Positions 25,555 through 34,179 of a DNA stretch of 34,942 nt are shown here, piece by piece. The DNA is from Nostocales cyanobacterium (GTDB lineage Bacteria > Cyanobacteriota > Cyanobacteriia > Cyanobacteriales > Nostocaceae): the NCBI GenBank assembly GCA_004292695.1, contig RDXV01000035.1, positions 1-34,942 on the forward strand, in the 5' to 3' direction. Under the pieces are notes generated by a model. The model searched no databases, had not been told where the DNA came from, and saw nothing but the letters and a program-made list of their open reading frames with translations. The position numbers and the translations under genes are program-made. Position 1 is the stretch's first letter. Each line of letters begins with the position of its first letter.

Positions 25555-28500
25555 TTATTGACAATCAGGCAAATTATCCTGATGACTTTGTAAAGTAACT
25601 TGTGAAGCATTAGCGGTTAAAATCACTCTACCATCAGGTGTCATTATCCAACCTTGTGCTTCTCGGATGTCGGGAATTTCATTTTTATTTCTTTGGGTAA
25701 CTTTTGCTGATGAAGGTTTTGTTTCTGTAACCGTTTCTGTATTTTTTTCCCATTCCAAATATGCAGGAGAATTACTAATTAATTCATTAGTATCCGCAGG
25801 TAAACCACCTTTTCCAGTGATAATAAAAGAACTACCACCCGCGATTTTACCATCTTTGATTGCACAGACATCTTTATTTAAACTTTCTATATCAATCACA
25901 TTACCGGGTAATTCTAATAAACCAGAAGTTGGGTCAACATCTGGGCGATTGATTTGTACATTTCCGGCTATTCCAAATTGGGAAGATGCGGTAATATCAC
26001 TTTTTGAAGTTTGTTGAGGACGAAATTCTAAACCAAATAAGGCTTGAGTTGTAATATTAATATTGCCACCATTTCCTTCAGAAGCATTAGCAGTAATATC
26101 ACTATTTTCATTAGGAAAAGCCACAATTAAAGGACTATTAATATTGATGTTTCCTCCATTTCCACCAGCACCTTCTGTACCCGCAGTTGCAGTGATGCGG
26201 CTTTGATTTCGCATTAATAATAAATTGTTAGTGAGATTAATATTACCACCTTGGCTATTAGCAGTTTCGGCACTAATAAAAGCCTGATTATCTAAACTGA
26301 GAGTACCTGCTGTGATAGAAACATCTCCACCTTCACCCCTTCCTTGACTATTGACTCCTATTCCTGCACCGTTTCTAATAATCAATGTTTGGGGGTCAAT
26401 GGTAATACTACCACTTTTACCTGTTGAACCTGGTGTTGTATTAGCAAATATTCCGGTGTCAGTTCCATCCAGGGTGATGTTATCTTTAACTATGAGGTTG
26501 ATGTTACCGGCTTGGGCATTTCCAGATGATGTTGTTAAGAATTGTGCGCCATTAGTTGCTGTGAATGTGTTAGCCTTGAGGTTGATATTACCACCTTTTC
26601 CATTATTGATGGTGGAGGCAGAAATTTCTACTCCATCGGTAATGTTTAGGTTTTGAGTGGTTATTGAAATATTACCGGCATCACCTGTTCCTGTACTTTC
26701 TACTTCTAATTTTCCTTGTCCTGAGATGTTAATATTTTCTGGTGCTGTAATTATTAAGTCACCACCTTTACCAGCAGCAGTAGTAGATGCAGAAATTCTA
26801 GACTTGGGAAAGAGAGTGATATCTAAATTGGGTTGATTTTGGTAAGGATTGAGTTTTAATGTACCTGCTGGTGCTTCTCCTTGGGTTTCGGCAAAAACAC
26901 CAACGATACCGGCTAGTTCCATTTTAGAGGCGTTGAGAGTAATGTCTCCAGCTTTACCATTTGCTGTGGTAGAAGCAGATATTTCTGACGTATCTGTGAG
27001 GGTTAATTTATTGGCTTCAATTTGAATATTGCCAGCACTTCCTGTACTGTTTGTTTTACTGCTAATTTGACTATTGTTAAATGTGATATCACTAGGACTG
27101 GTGATATTTACATTTCCTGCTGGGTCGCTGCCTCTAGTGTCACTTTCTATGCGACTATCTTGGAAAGTGATATTGCCTGTGCCAGTGATATTCACATTTC
27201 CTGATTGACCTACTCCACCAACATTTATAATAATATTTTCATCCGTCAAGGGATTTTTAATTGTTAGCGTTTTACTGGTGACTATATCTGTATTAATAAC
27301 CGATAAATCACCAAAACCATTAACTTGAACATCTCCTGATTGTGAGGAAGAAGATAGAGTAAGGATTTCTAAATCTGTAATTTGATTTTTAGCGGCTAAA
27401 GTAACGTTACCACCTTTTCCTGAAATTTTTGATTCGGAGACAGAGAAGGAAGAAAAAACTGTTCCCGTGATATACCCACCAGAAGTGAGAAAAATGCCAC
27501 CTCCATTTCTGGTGTCTTCTGATTTTGAATATGAGTAGGATTCTAAATCTTGTGTATTAATATTACCCTGATTGCTGGAGAGAAATATATTACCCCCATT
27601 CCCCCCTTTTCCATCAAATGAAGCGGAAGAGGAGTCTAGGTTTCCTGTAAAGATATCACCCTGGTTGCTGGAGAGAAATATATTACCCCCATTCCCCCCT
27701 TTTGCACCAAATGAAGCGGAAGAGGAGTCTAGGTTTCCTGTGAAGATATCACCTTGGTTGCTAGATATGGATATAGCACCTCCATTTCCAGAATTTGCTA
27801 ACAAAGATGAAAATGATTCAGAGATTAGGTCGTGTGTAATGATATTACCCTTATTAGTGGAGAGAGTGATCGCACCTCCATTCCCTGCTTCTCCTGTACG
27901 TGCAGAGGATGTTGTTTCTAGTTTTTGTGTGTAAATATCACCCTCATTAGTGGAAACGGTTATTGCACCTCCGTTTCCCGCATTCCCTGAATATATCTTG
28001 GAGGACGAGTTAAGGTTTCCTGTCGTGATATTACCTTTATTGGTAGAAACAGTAATTGCACCCCCATTAACGGTTTCTGAAAATGAATATGAAGATGAGT
28101 TTAGGTTTGCGGTAAAGATATCACCATATTTGCTAGAAAGAGTGATCGAACCTCCATTTCCGATTCCTGAAGATGAAGATGAGTAAGATTCCAGGTTTGT
28201 GGTAGAGATATTACCTTTATTGGTAGAAAGAGTGATTGCACCCCCATTCGCAGTTCCTGATTCTGAATTTGAGTGGGAGTATATATCTTGTGTAAAAATA
28301 TTACCACCAGCAACAAGAGAAATACCACCACCATTTCCCCCACTGCCTGAAAATGAATATGACGAAGAGTTGAGGTATTCTGTGATAATATCACCACTAG
28401 CAACAAGAAAAATATCACCGCCATTTTCCCCACTGCCTAAAAATGAATTTGTGGAGGAGTATATGTCTTGTGCAAAAATATCACCACTAGCAACAAGAAA

Positions 28501-30003
28501 AATATCACCGCCCTTTCCTCCTGCACCTGAATTTGAATATGACGAGGAGTTTAAATATTGTTTAAATATAATGTCACCTTCCTTGCTCTGAAGAACAATC
28601 TCACCCCCATTACCTGCCTTTCCTTGAGATGAAGACGAAGACGAATCAAGAAATTGTGTATGTATATAACCTTGAGAAGTATTGAGGGTAATGTTACCCC
28701 CATTTCCGTTTCCTGAATATGAAGATGAAGAAGAATTGAGTCCTACTGCAAAGATATTACCCTGATTGGTAGAGATGGAGATTAATCCTCCATTCCCATT
28801 TCCTAAATATGAAGATTTGTAAGAGTATAGATATTGTGTAGAGATGTTACCCTTATTCGTGGAGAGGAAGATAGCACCCCCATTTCCACTTTCTGAAAAT
28901 GAAACTGAAGAAGAGTTTAGATTTTGCGTAAAAATATCACCTTCAGCAGTTAACGTTATATTTCCTCCACCCATTTCTGCGCTAGTATCAATATCACCAA
29001 CATCTAAACTAATCCCTTTAATCTCTACATTTCGTCCATTAGTCTTTATAGTATCCTTACCATCCATCTGAAAATTACCAATCCCATTATCATCAGCATC
29101 AGCAGTAAATATGATGTCACCACTACCATCAGTTAGGTTCAAATTATTGTCAACTAAAGGATTAATGGTAATATCATTTATTGCCTGAAATATTAAATTT
29201 GTATTTCCAGACAAACCCTCTAATGTACCTTTATCCATTGTCGAGCTATCATCTTCACCAACAGTTAAATTTTTAGTATCAAGTAATAATGTATTTGTCT
29301 CTATATTTCCTCTAACTTGTAAATTTTCTGTACCTGTTAATTGAATTATTCCCCCTGGCGCTGTTAACCCACCTGTGTTAATTAAATTCGCACTAAAAAA
29401 TGTGATATTTTTACCTGCATCAACCTGTAAATTACCTTCATTCCTAATTTCTGAAATTTGATTTTTAATAGCATTTCTAAATAATGCCCCTGGTTGCACT
29501 GTCAATAAATTACTACTTTCTGGATTTGTAGCACTAAATAAACCATCTGCACCTAATTTAATTTCATCCGCAGTTGTGGCAGTAAATGAACCACGAATAT
29601 CTAGAACCGCATCTTTACCAAAATATATTCCATTAGGATTAATTAAAAATAAATTTGCTGTTCCTTCTACTCCCAATGTCCCCAAAATATTAGAAACATT
29701 TCCCCCAGTGACGCGAGTTAATATATTTTCAATTCCTGTAGGATTACCAAAATAAACACTTCTATTTTCACCAACATTAAATTCTTGGAAACTGTGAAAT
29801 AAATTGCCTCCTCTAGTTGCACCACCATTAATTAAATCTTTAATTTCATTAACTCTATTAACTACTGAACTTTCTGTACCTAATGTGTTATCTGGTGTGA
29901 TTTGAGCAGATACACTTTTATTCATTATCAATCCACTAATTAACCACAGTATTGTTAATACTAACTGAGTGTAAAACTTTTGTTTTTGTTTTGTAAATTT
30001 CAT
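25555..30003 (-). CDS. TPS-domain filamentous-haemagglutinin-like adhesin with tandem repeats
   Basis: A 1482-residue secreted beta-helix protein. A signal peptide ends near SVSAQ (about 34). Residues about 35-160 are the TPS (haemagglutination activity) domain, with NLFHSFQEFNVGENRSVYFGNP, ANLFLINPNGIYFGKDA and LDIRGSFTATTAD, needed for export through a TpsB/Omp85 pore. Residues about 341-861 hold some 17 copies of a 30-residue repeat (NGG-x-I-x-L-S-T-x2-G-x-I-x-T-x2-L-x-SSS). The rest is less regular beta-helix, ending VCAIKDGKIAGGSSF and a tail typical of cyanobacterial relatives. No tpsB gene is in the window. Surface adhesion is the likely role. A perfect palindrome lies upstream (30088-30105). 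Confidence 0.93.
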   Translation of the reverse strand: MKFTKQKQKFYTQLVLTILWLISGLIMNKSVSAQITPDNTLGTESSVVNRVNEIKDLINGGATRGGNLFHSFQEFNVGENRSVYFGNPTGIENILTRVTGGNVSNILGTLGVEGTANLFLINPNGIYFGKDAVLDIRGSFTATTADEIKLGADGLFSATNPESSNLLTVQPGALFRNAIKNQISEIRNEGNLQVDAGKNITFFSANLINTGGLTAPGGIIQLTGTENLQVRGNIETNTLLLDTKNLTVGEDDSSTMDKGTLEGLSGNTNLIFQAINDITINPLVDNNLNLTDGSGDIIFTADADDNGIGNFQMDGKDTIKTNGRNVEIKGISLDVGDIDTSAEMGGGNITLTAEGDIFTQNLNSSSVSFSESGNGGAIFLSTNKGNISTQYLYSYKSSYLGNGNGGLISISTNQGNIFAVGLNSSSSSYSGNGNGGNITLNTSQGYIHTQFLDSSSSSSQGKAGNGGEIVLQSKEGDIIFKQYLNSSSYSNSGAGGKGGDIFLVASGDIFAQDIYSSTNSFLGSGENGGDIFLVASGDIITEYLNSSSYSFSGSGGNGGGISLVAGGNIFTQDIYSHSNSESGTANGGAITLSTNKGNISTTNLESYSSSSSGIGNGGSITLSSKYGDIFTANLNSSSYSFSETVNGGAITVSTNKGNITTGNLNSSSKIYSGNAGNGGAITVSTNEGDIYTQKLETTSSARTGEAGNGGAITLSTNKGNIITHDLISESFSSLLANSGNGGAISISSNQGDIFTGNLDSSSASFGAKGGNGGNIFLSSNQGDIFTGNLDSSSASFDGKGGNGGNIFLSSNQGNINTQDLESYSYSKSEDTRNGGGIFLTSGGYITGTVFSSFSVSESKISGKGGNVTLAAKNQITDLEILTLSSSSQSGDVQVNGFGDLSVINTDIVTSKTLTIKNPLTDENIIINVGGVGQSGNVNITGTGNITFQDSRIESDTRGSDPAGNVNITSPSDITFNNSQISSKTNSTGSAGNIQIEANKLTLTDTSEISASTTANGKAGDITLNASKMELAGIVGVFAETQGEAPAGTLKLNPYQNQPNLDITLFPKSRISASTTAAGKGGDLIITAPENINISGQGKLEVESTGTGDAGNISITTQNLNITDGVEISASTINNGKGGNINLKANTFTATNGAQFLTTSSGNAQAGNINLIVKDNITLDGTDTGIFANTTPGSTGKSGSITIDPQTLIIRNGAGIGVNSQGRGEGGDVSITAGTLSLDNQAFISAETANSQGGNINLTNNLLLMRNQSRITATAGTEGAGGNGGNININSPLIVAFPNENSDITANASEGNGGNINITTQALFGLEFRPQQTSKSDITASSQFGIAGNVQINRPDVDPTSGLLELPGNVIDIESLNKDVCAIKDGKIAGGSSFIITGKGGLPADTNELISNSPAYLEWEKNTETVTETKPSSAKVTQRNKNEIPDIREAQGWIMTPDGRVILTANASQVTLQSHQDNLPDCQ
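27420..28980 (-). repeat. Coding tandem repeat array in the adhesin
   Basis: About 17 degenerate units of 87-96 bp encode the NGG...SSS repeats. Two neighbouring units (27577-27669 and 27670-27762) are almost identical over the 93-bp period, indicating a recent duplication, while others have drifted strongly. Confidence 0.85.
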
Positions 30004-30087
30004 ATTTTTTATTTTTCCATAGCTGCTGCTATGTATTGAATATTTTTAGACATACAGTAGTATTACATAAATTACGATAAAATTAAT

Positions 30088-30105
30088 ATCTATCTTTAGA
30101 TAGAT
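30088..30105. promoter_or_regulatory. Palindrome upstream of the adhesin gene
   Basis: ATCTATCT-TT-AGATAGAT is a perfect 8-bp inverted repeat with a 2-nt spacer, 85 bp upstream of the adhesin start. It is part of a longer word (AGATAGATATTAAT on the minus strand) repeated at 24599-24612 before the hypothetical gene. Candidate operator; no regulator is known. Confidence 0.4.
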
Positions 30106-30185
30106 GTTATCAGCATAAATAACTAAATGGTTTTTTATTCATATACTCCGTACTTTCTCTTTCCCACACTCTGTTTCTCGTTATT

Positions 30186-30296
30186 CTCGTTCCTATACTC
30201 TGTATAGGAATGAACTCAAGAAGACTCTGTCTTCTGCAAAAAATACCAGAGTCGGAGACTCTTACATTGCTTTCCCAGTCAGAGACTAGGAACGAG
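30186..30296. repeat. Hairpin-rich dispersed repeat, copy B
   Basis: A 111-bp direct copy of 21821-21926 with the same CTCGTTCC/GGAACGAG ends and the same series of triloop hairpins. TTCCTATAC-TCT-GTATAGGAA is perfect here but has one mismatch in copy A. A degenerate partial copy precedes it at about 30160-30180. It accounts for much of the 319-bp gap between adhesin and recJ. Confidence 0.85.
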
Positions 30297-30332
30297 GTTA
30301 ACGAGGTTACGAGGTTACGAGGTTAGAGGTTA
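30293..30332. repeat. CGAGGTTA tandem repeat across the recJ stop codon
   Basis: Four copies of CGAGGTTA plus a partial one, starting in the terminal GGAACGAG of copy B. The recJ stop (30323-30325) and its last two codons lie inside the array, so repeat slippage could change the RecJ C-terminus. Confidence 0.8.
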
Positions 30333-32641
30333 ATAGCTATACTTTCAATGATAGATATGGGAACTGTAGTAAAATATTCTTTTTGAAATTGTTCTTCTTC
30401 AATTGCTAATAAAAATTTATCACTAGCGTATTTTAATTTAATTTCATCTTCACTACTTCCATCCCAAATTATTTGTAAACCACTATCTTGTGATTTGACG
30501 TTAAACCCTAAATATTTTAATGCTTGAAAACCTAATTGTAAGCTAAAATCACTCACACCTAATTTATCTAAAAGTTGTAATCTACTCACTAATTTATTTT
30601 TCCGATTTACAAATTTAGCAATTCCTACTAATTTTAACCAGATTTCTAGCGGTTTTTCCTGTTCTTTCATTTGCCATGCTAATGCTAGTTGTTTTTTTTG
30701 ATAAATAGATTTTCTCACCCACAATCTGATTTCTTCCCAATTAATCGGACAATTTTCTACAATCATGATATCATCTTGAATATCAACTTCTAAATCATCT
30801 CGATTTCGCCAATCTAAAATATTTAATGATTTTGGACTTTTAGTTGTTAATTCATCACTAGGAAGAACATCAATTAACCGAATTTCATAATGATTCTTAA
30901 AACTATTAAAATCAATCTCCGCAATACAATCACATCTACCTACGGGTAATTCCTCTTTATAATGTCCCCACCAAATCCCCGGAAAAGCAATATGAGTAGA
31001 ATCATCTCTAATATTAAATTCGGTTTTAATATATTGGACTTTCTGCTTTTTAAAATCTTCTTGATTTCGATGCCAAGCATTCTCAAACCAACAGTTTTTA
31101 ATTAACAATTTAGGAACTGGGTTTCCCATTCCACAGGGTTCTAAAACTTTTAATTCTAAAAATAAATCTTTCCCAGCATTTTTAGCTAAATCTGCAACTG
31201 TAACTACTAAATCTGCTTGTATTGTCGGTGTTAATTCCACTCCTCCTAAATATTGCTTTAATTTCTGATTAATTGCATCTGTAAATAAGGGAATATTTTC
31301 AGTAAATAAACTCAAACCAGCCGCAAAAGGATGTCCACCAAAACGATGTAATAAATGTTCCTGTTCCTTGACTAATTTATATAAATCAACGCCATTAATT
31401 GACCTGGCTGAACCACGCGCTAATTTAGGTTGATTAGGTGTTGATTCTCCTGTTTCTGTACTTAATAAAATTGTCGGTTTACCTGTTTCTTGGGCAATTT
31501 GTCCCGCTACTAATCCTAAAACTCCTACCGCCCATTGGGGGTCTTCTAATACTATCACGCTAGTAGTTGATAGGTCTAATTGGGCAAGTTTTTGTAATAC
31601 TTGATTTTGAACATCTTTCTGTAAAGATTTACGTCTTGTATTGGCTAATTCTGTTTCTTGTGCTAATCTTTGACAGTGTTGGATATCTTTACTTGTTAAT
31701 AATTCCACACAGAAACTAGCGTCACCTTGAATTCTACTAACTGCGTTAATTCTTGGACCCAAACCAAAGGAAATATCTGTAGGGCGATCGCCACTTTTCT
31801 GGCATAATTCTAATAAGATTCCTACACCTGGTCTTCTTTTGATTGGAGACTTAGAATCATTGTATAATCTTTGCAATCCTAATTTAGCTAAATAACGACA
31901 ATCTCCACTTAATTGAACTAAATCTGCAATTAATCCTATCGCTACTAAATCTAATAAATCTGCTACAGGTTTTTGGGGTACATCCGGCAAAGTTTTATAT
32001 AACCCTTCCACCAATTTATACGCTACTGCTACCCCAGAAAGATGAAATAAAGGATGGGTTTCCGATAAATAACGAGGATTGATAATTGCACTCACTGGTG
32101 GACGTTCCACAGGTAAGGTATGATGATCTGTAACAATCACATCAATTCCTAATTTCTGTGCATAAATAATTTCATCAATATTTGTACTTCCTGTGTCACA
32201 AGTGACAATTAATTTATATCCCTGTGCAGCTAAATTATCAATTCCTGTTATATTCAAACCATGAGATTCTCGTAAGCGATTGGGAATATAATAAGTTAAT
32301 TGTTTTCGTTGAATAAAAAACTCTCCCAACCCATCCCATAATACCGCTGTGGAAGTAATTCCATCCGCGTCAAAGTCTCCCCAAATTGCTACTTTCTCCC
32401 CAGATATCGCCGCTTTTTTTAATCTTTCTACGGCTAAATTCATTTCTTCCCCAAATTCAAACGGACTTGCAGGTTGATAATTTTGATGTTGAACAAATTT
32501 AGCTAATTCTATTTCTGTTTTTATCCCTCTTTGCCAAAGTAATTGTGCTGCAAAATCTACTTTTGGGAGTTTGGTGTAGTTCTGCACTGCTTCTATAAAC
32601 CAATCAGGAATTAATTCTGGTTCTGTTAAAATCCACTGCAT
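30323..32641 (-). CDS. recJ: Single-stranded-DNA-specific exonuclease RecJ
   Basis: A 772-residue 5'-3' ssDNA exonuclease of the DHH superfamily, used in RecF-pathway recombination and mismatch repair excision. Metal-binding motifs: WGDFDADGITSTAVL (about 87-101), VTCDTGS, VTDHHTLP (about 170), and the DHHA1 domain motif HRFGGHPFAAGLS (about 430). An OB-fold region follows (about 480-580). It is some 190 residues longer than the E. coli enzyme, with a C-terminal extension (about 590-772) of unassigned fold; cyanobacterial RecJ proteins are often extended. It lies downstream of a RecB/Cas4-like nuclease on the same strand, separated by a MITE-like insert. Confidence 0.95.
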   Translation of the reverse strand: MQWILTEPELIPDWFIEAVQNYTKLPKVDFAAQLLWQRGIKTEIELAKFVQHQNYQPASPFEFGEEMNLAVERLKKAAISGEKVAIWGDFDADGITSTAVLWDGLGEFFIQRKQLTYYIPNRLRESHGLNITGIDNLAAQGYKLIVTCDTGSTNIDEIIYAQKLGIDVIVTDHHTLPVERPPVSAIINPRYLSETHPLFHLSGVAVAYKLVEGLYKTLPDVPQKPVADLLDLVAIGLIADLVQLSGDCRYLAKLGLQRLYNDSKSPIKRRPGVGILLELCQKSGDRPTDISFGLGPRINAVSRIQGDASFCVELLTSKDIQHCQRLAQETELANTRRKSLQKDVQNQVLQKLAQLDLSTTSVIVLEDPQWAVGVLGLVAGQIAQETGKPTILLSTETGESTPNQPKLARGSARSINGVDLYKLVKEQEHLLHRFGGHPFAAGLSLFTENIPLFTDAINQKLKQYLGGVELTPTIQADLVVTVADLAKNAGKDLFLELKVLEPCGMGNPVPKLLIKNCWFENAWHRNQEDFKKQKVQYIKTEFNIRDDSTHIAFPGIWWGHYKEELPVGRCDCIAEIDFNSFKNHYEIRLIDVLPSDELTTKSPKSLNILDWRNRDDLEVDIQDDIMIVENCPINWEEIRLWVRKSIYQKKQLALAWQMKEQEKPLEIWLKLVGIAKFVNRKNKLVSRLQLLDKLGVSDFSLQLGFQALKYLGFNVKSQDSGLQIIWDGSSEDEIKLKYASDKFLLAIEEEQFQKEYFTTVPISIIESIAINL

Positions 32642-32671
32642 TAAATTAATTGAATTGAGTTAATTGAATCT

Positions 32672-32862
32672 CTTAAATTTCTATGTCAGCATTCAGCTAT
32701 CAGTCGTTAGCAGTCAGCTAAAACTGCTTCTTTGACTAATTTTAAAGGATTTTTGAGGGAGACTGATATGAAAATATATTCCTAGTTTTCCACTAAAAAT
32801 GCTCATAAATTCCATATTTGGCTGATTACTGATTACTGACGGCTGAATGCTTAAATTTCTAT
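32672..32862. mobile_element. MITE-like insertion with inverted ends and 13-bp direct repeats
   Basis: The ends at 32688-32718 and 32821-32851 are imperfect inverted repeats of 31 bp, exact over the outer AGCATTCAGC. They are bordered by CTTAAATTTCTAT at 32672-32684 and 32850-32862, a perfect 13-bp direct repeat like a target-site duplication. The right copy overlaps the stop codon of the nuclease gene. The interior of about 100 bp has no coding capacity. Confidence 0.6.
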
Positions 32863-33660
32863 TTCTTCAATATTAGCAAGTTTTGGTAAAGTTTTAGCAC
32901 TATTTTCTAATTTGTCACAAAGTACAGAATATTGACAATAATGACAGGCTTGAGAATATGCTGGTTCTTGGGGAAATGGTTGATTTTGTTGATATTTTTC
33001 CCACCATTGAGTTAAATTATTGAGTATTACTTTTAATTCTTGTTCTATTTTTTGATGTTGTTTACTATCATAATTAAATTCAATCTTTTTGAGATTTTTC
33101 TGTGACTGCACAAACCAGTAAGTCATAGATATATTTTCCGGTAAATAATCACTGGTTTTAGCTAACACATACATATATAATTTGGTTTGCCAATTTTTCC
33201 CTAAATCTTCTTTTTTGGGTGCATGATGGTATGTTTTCCAGTCTAATATTTGTGCTGTTTCTTTTTCCGCTATCAATAAATCATAAACTACTGTAATTAA
33301 GTAATCACCAATTTGCACTGTGCGGTTATGTTCACTCTCTCTAAATATCTGCTTATCTAAATCAGGTTTGAATATTTCTGGTGCTAATATATTGATATCT
33401 TTAACCCATTTCTCTAATTTTTCATCCGCTTTTAAAAAACCATCAATTGGTAAATTCATTTCTTGCTGCTGCATCAACAAGTGAAACTGACTCCCTAAAT
33501 TTCTATCTTTGTCTTGTTCAGGGTTAATAGGTATATTCAGTTGTTCTAAATAGCTATTTTGGAATTTGCGCGGACAAGTTACTAATACGTTAAGATGTCC
33601 TTGGGACAGTCTAAATAAGTCCGTAGATGTTGATGATATTCTCATTTTCCTCCCGCGCAC
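32851..33660 (-). CDS. RecB/Cas4-like PD-(D/E)XK nuclease with 4Fe-4S cluster
   Basis: A 269-residue nuclease. The RecB-type core is complete: H60 (GSQFH), D127 (VVYD), D140-W-K142 (ILDWKT) and the Q158-x3-Y162 motif. C29 together with C239-x2-C242-x5-C248 gives the Cys arrangement of AddB/Cas4 proteins, which staples the fold with a 4Fe-4S cluster. There is no helicase domain and no cas gene nearby. Met6 is an alternative start. Downstream on the same strand is recJ, so a joint role in DNA end processing is possible (inference). The 3' end was altered by, or borders, an inserted element. Confidence 0.88.
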   Translation of the reverse strand: MRGRKMRISSTSTDLFRLSQGHLNVLVTCPRKFQNSYLEQLNIPINPEQDKDRNLGSQFHLLMQQQEMNLPIDGFLKADEKLEKWVKDINILAPEIFKPDLDKQIFRESEHNRTVQIGDYLITVVYDLLIAEKETAQILDWKTYHHAPKKEDLGKNWQTKLYMYVLAKTSDYLPENISMTYWFVQSQKNLKKIEFNYDSKQHQKIEQELKVILNNLTQWWEKYQQNQPFPQEPAYSQACHYCQYSVLCDKLENSAKTLPKLANIEEIEI

Positions 33661-33963
33661 CTTTTTTTAGTTAGGTAGTTGACCTGCCAGCAAGTTTGTT
33701 GTACTATATCTAGTAATGGGATGGTTGTGATTAAATTTTTGTCTCACCACTCCATTATTTGAACTGTTCCCCTAGCGTACCACGATGGGATAAAAAAAGC
33801 AATACTAGCCGGGGGCGTTTTTTGTTTTTTTGATTTTTTTGATTTTTTTTTGTTTTTTTGATTTTTACTTTGATTTGTCAAAATTCAAAATTAAATAACT
33901 CTTGTCACCCCATCACCCCATCACCCCATCACCCCATCATCATAGTTTCCTGACTCCCGACTC
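33661..33963. other. Intergenic gap with T-rich tract and CACCCCAT repeats
   Basis: This 303-bp gap upstream of the nuclease gene has no coding sequence. It holds a T-rich tract (33818-33877) of T-runs broken by single G or GA, preceded by CCGGGGGCG, and four exact copies of CACCCCAT (33906-33937). On the minus strand the A-tract lies between the small membrane protein gene and the nuclease start. Confidence 0.6.
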
Positions 33964-34167
33964 CTATTTAATATTAGCCCTGGCATCCTTAACAGCCGCA
34001 ATAAAAAATAATACGGTTAAAGGAATACTGAGGGCTAAAATGATAGCGGTAGTTTGGACACCGAAATCTGGTTGTCCAGAACTAAGTTCAAACACAGAAC
34101 CAACAGCGGCGATCGCTGTTACACAAGAACCACCGAGAAATAAACCACTTTTTGGAGTTAAATACAC
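33964..34167 (-). CDS. Small two-helix membrane protein (67 aa)
   Basis: A 67-residue protein with two predicted membrane helices: GLFLGGSCVTAIAAVGSVFEL (about 8-28) and TTAIILALSIPLTVLFFIAAV (about 39-59), joined by a short polar loop and ending in the basic KDARANIK. It starts 12 bp after the def stop on the same strand, so the two are likely cotranscribed. The size and layout resemble small conserved thylakoid or cytoplasmic-membrane proteins of cyanobacteria, but I do not recognise a named family. A HIP1 octamer lies inside it. Confidence 0.7.
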   Translation of the reverse strand: MYLTPKSGLFLGGSCVTAIAAVGSVFELSSGQPDFGVQTTAIILALSIPLTVLFFIAAVKDARANIK

Positions 34168-34179
34168 TGATAAATCACC

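Noticed and set aside
27577-27762. CRISPR-like array from regularly spaced repeats
   Set aside because: Period of about 93 bp in an open reading frame, with conserved spacing from protein repeats and no unique spacers.
28101-28433. Additional minus-strand frame inside the adhesin
   Set aside because: An alternative frame of the same repeats; the adhesin frame runs through without interruption.
27572-28591. Several plus-strand open frames rich in PPFP and EE motifs
   Set aside because: They are antisense shadows of the repeat region of the adhesin; their regularity comes from the coding repeats on the minus strand, and they have no start context of their own.
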